Origin: CAUTUX01 sp963545485
GTDB taxonomy: Bacteria > Bacillota > Clostridia > Christensenellales > CAG-917
Assembly: GCA_963545485.1 (NCBI GenBank)
Contig: CAUUJG010000004.1
Span: forward strand, 1-64,000
Reading direction: 5' to 3'
Length of the DNA: 64,000 bases
Shown here piece after piece: positions 63,257-64,000 of this stretch. How positions within the stretch are numbered: the stretch's first letter is position 1; each line of letters starts with the position of its first letter. The translations under genes and the position numbers were made by a program. A model generated the notes under the pieces. The model ran no database searches. It saw only the letters and a list, made by a program, of their open reading frames with translations, and had not been told where the DNA came from.

Positions 63257-64000
63257 TGTATATCAAAAAACTAGAAATTAAAAATTTTAGAAGTTATAAG
63301 CATCTTCAATTGATTCCAGAAAAGGAGTTAAATTTTTTTCTTGGGGCAAATGCAACTGGGAAAACAAATATTCTTGAAAGTATATATTATGCAGCTTTGT
63401 TAAGATCGCCAAAAACAAATCAAGACAAAGAAATAATTCGCTTTGGGGAAGAATTTGCAGTAATAAAAATGGAGATAGCAAGAAAACATATAACAAATGA
63501 GATTAAGATATATTTAAACAGACAGGGTGAAAAAAAAATATTAATAGATGATAACCCAATTAGAAAGATAAGTGACATTATAGATAAATTAGGAGTGGTG
63601 TTTTTTTGTCCTGAAGATATGACGGTAGTGCAGGGTTCTGCGATTGCGAGAAGAACATTTTTAAATATAGGGATGAGTATTGTGAGCTCTGTTTTTTATG
63701 AAGAATATAACAATTATAAAAAACTTTTACAGCAGAAGGTGTGTTTATTGAAAAAACCAACCATTACACAGGAAACCCTAAAAGAACTCGATGCTTGGGA
63801 TGATTTATTATCAAAAAGTATATTTTGGATTATCAAACAAAGAGAGACATATATTACAAAACTTAGTGAAATAGCAAAAGAAAAATATAGAAGGATTTCA
63901 AACAATAAAGAAGAATTAAACATATTTTATGAATCAACAATACAAAAACATGCAACAAGTGCAGAAATTTTTGAAGAAATTAAAAAAGAAAGAGAAAAAG
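63257..64000 (+). CDS. recF: DNA replication and repair protein RecF (5' part)
   Basis: About 248 residues to the window edge. MYIKKLEIKNFRSYKHLQL, Walker A GANATGKTNILESIYY and QGSAIARRTFLNIGMS are typical. It loads RecA at gaps. No clear Shine-Dalgarno; TATAAT near 63213 could be the -10. It is divergent from dnaA. Confidence 0.94.

Overview
The window is a low-GC (roughly 30%), AT-rich chromosome segment that looks like a Gram-positive, Firmicutes/Clostridia-type bacterium. The evidence is the rpsF-ssb-rpsR operon, the block rpmH-rnpA-yidD-yidC-jag-mnmE-mnmG, gyrB-gyrA, LexA, many lipoproteins without any outer-membrane gene, and sigma-A-like promoters. No rRNA gene is present, so the species cannot be named. 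It covers the replication-origin region: almost all genes from 13 to 58.8 kb are on the minus strand and almost all genes after 58.9 kb are on the plus strand.

Layout. 0.1-9.8 kb: trxB, a candidate small RNA, gdhA, then a minus-strand run (CDF metal transporter, bioY, metallophosphoesterase, GPH-type MFS, S58 peptidase, alpha/beta hydrolase) and a small membrane protein. 9.8-15.4 kb: degV, rpsF-ssb-rpsR, a surface metallo-beta-lactamase-fold protein, proS, an acidic zinc-ribbon protein and a tRNA-Ala/tRNA-Ile pair. 15.8-24.5 kb: ung, an MFS protein with a large extra loop, a lipoprotein/FtsX permease/ABC ATPase unit and a BspA-like lipoprotein. 24.98-38.6 kb: a compact conjugation-like (type IV secretion) island with VirD4, VirB2-like, VirB6-like, VirB4, ArdC-like, a giant Ig-repeat surface protein and its own regulators, but no relaxase or integrase. 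38.8-54.6 kb: mnmG, mnmE, jag, yidC, yidD, rnpA, rpmH, argS, ychF, a GH13 glucosidase, a nitroreductase-like protein, gyrA and gyrB. 54.6-58.1 kb: a gene-poor stretch with a near-perfect parS site and a frameshifted Schlafen/AlbA-type regulator. 58.1-64 kb: mtnN, rsmG, parB, a DnaA-box cluster (likely oriC), dnaN, dnaA and the 5' part of recF.

Main points of interest. (1) dnaA is inverted and convergent with dnaN, 5 bp apart, while dnaN and recF point the other way. (2) The secretion island occupies the place after mnmG where rsmG and parAB usually lie. (3) Three genes, two of them in that island (sigma factor and giant surface protein), are each split by one frameshift exactly at a run of 7-9 A, which suggests slippage, phase variation, decay or sequencing error. 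(4) Several promoter-proximal genes (trxB, the 9.1-kb gene, rsmG, dnaA) have a -10 hexamer 6-7 nt before the start codon and no Shine-Dalgarno, so they may be leaderless. All positions and motifs were read by eye; no database search was run.
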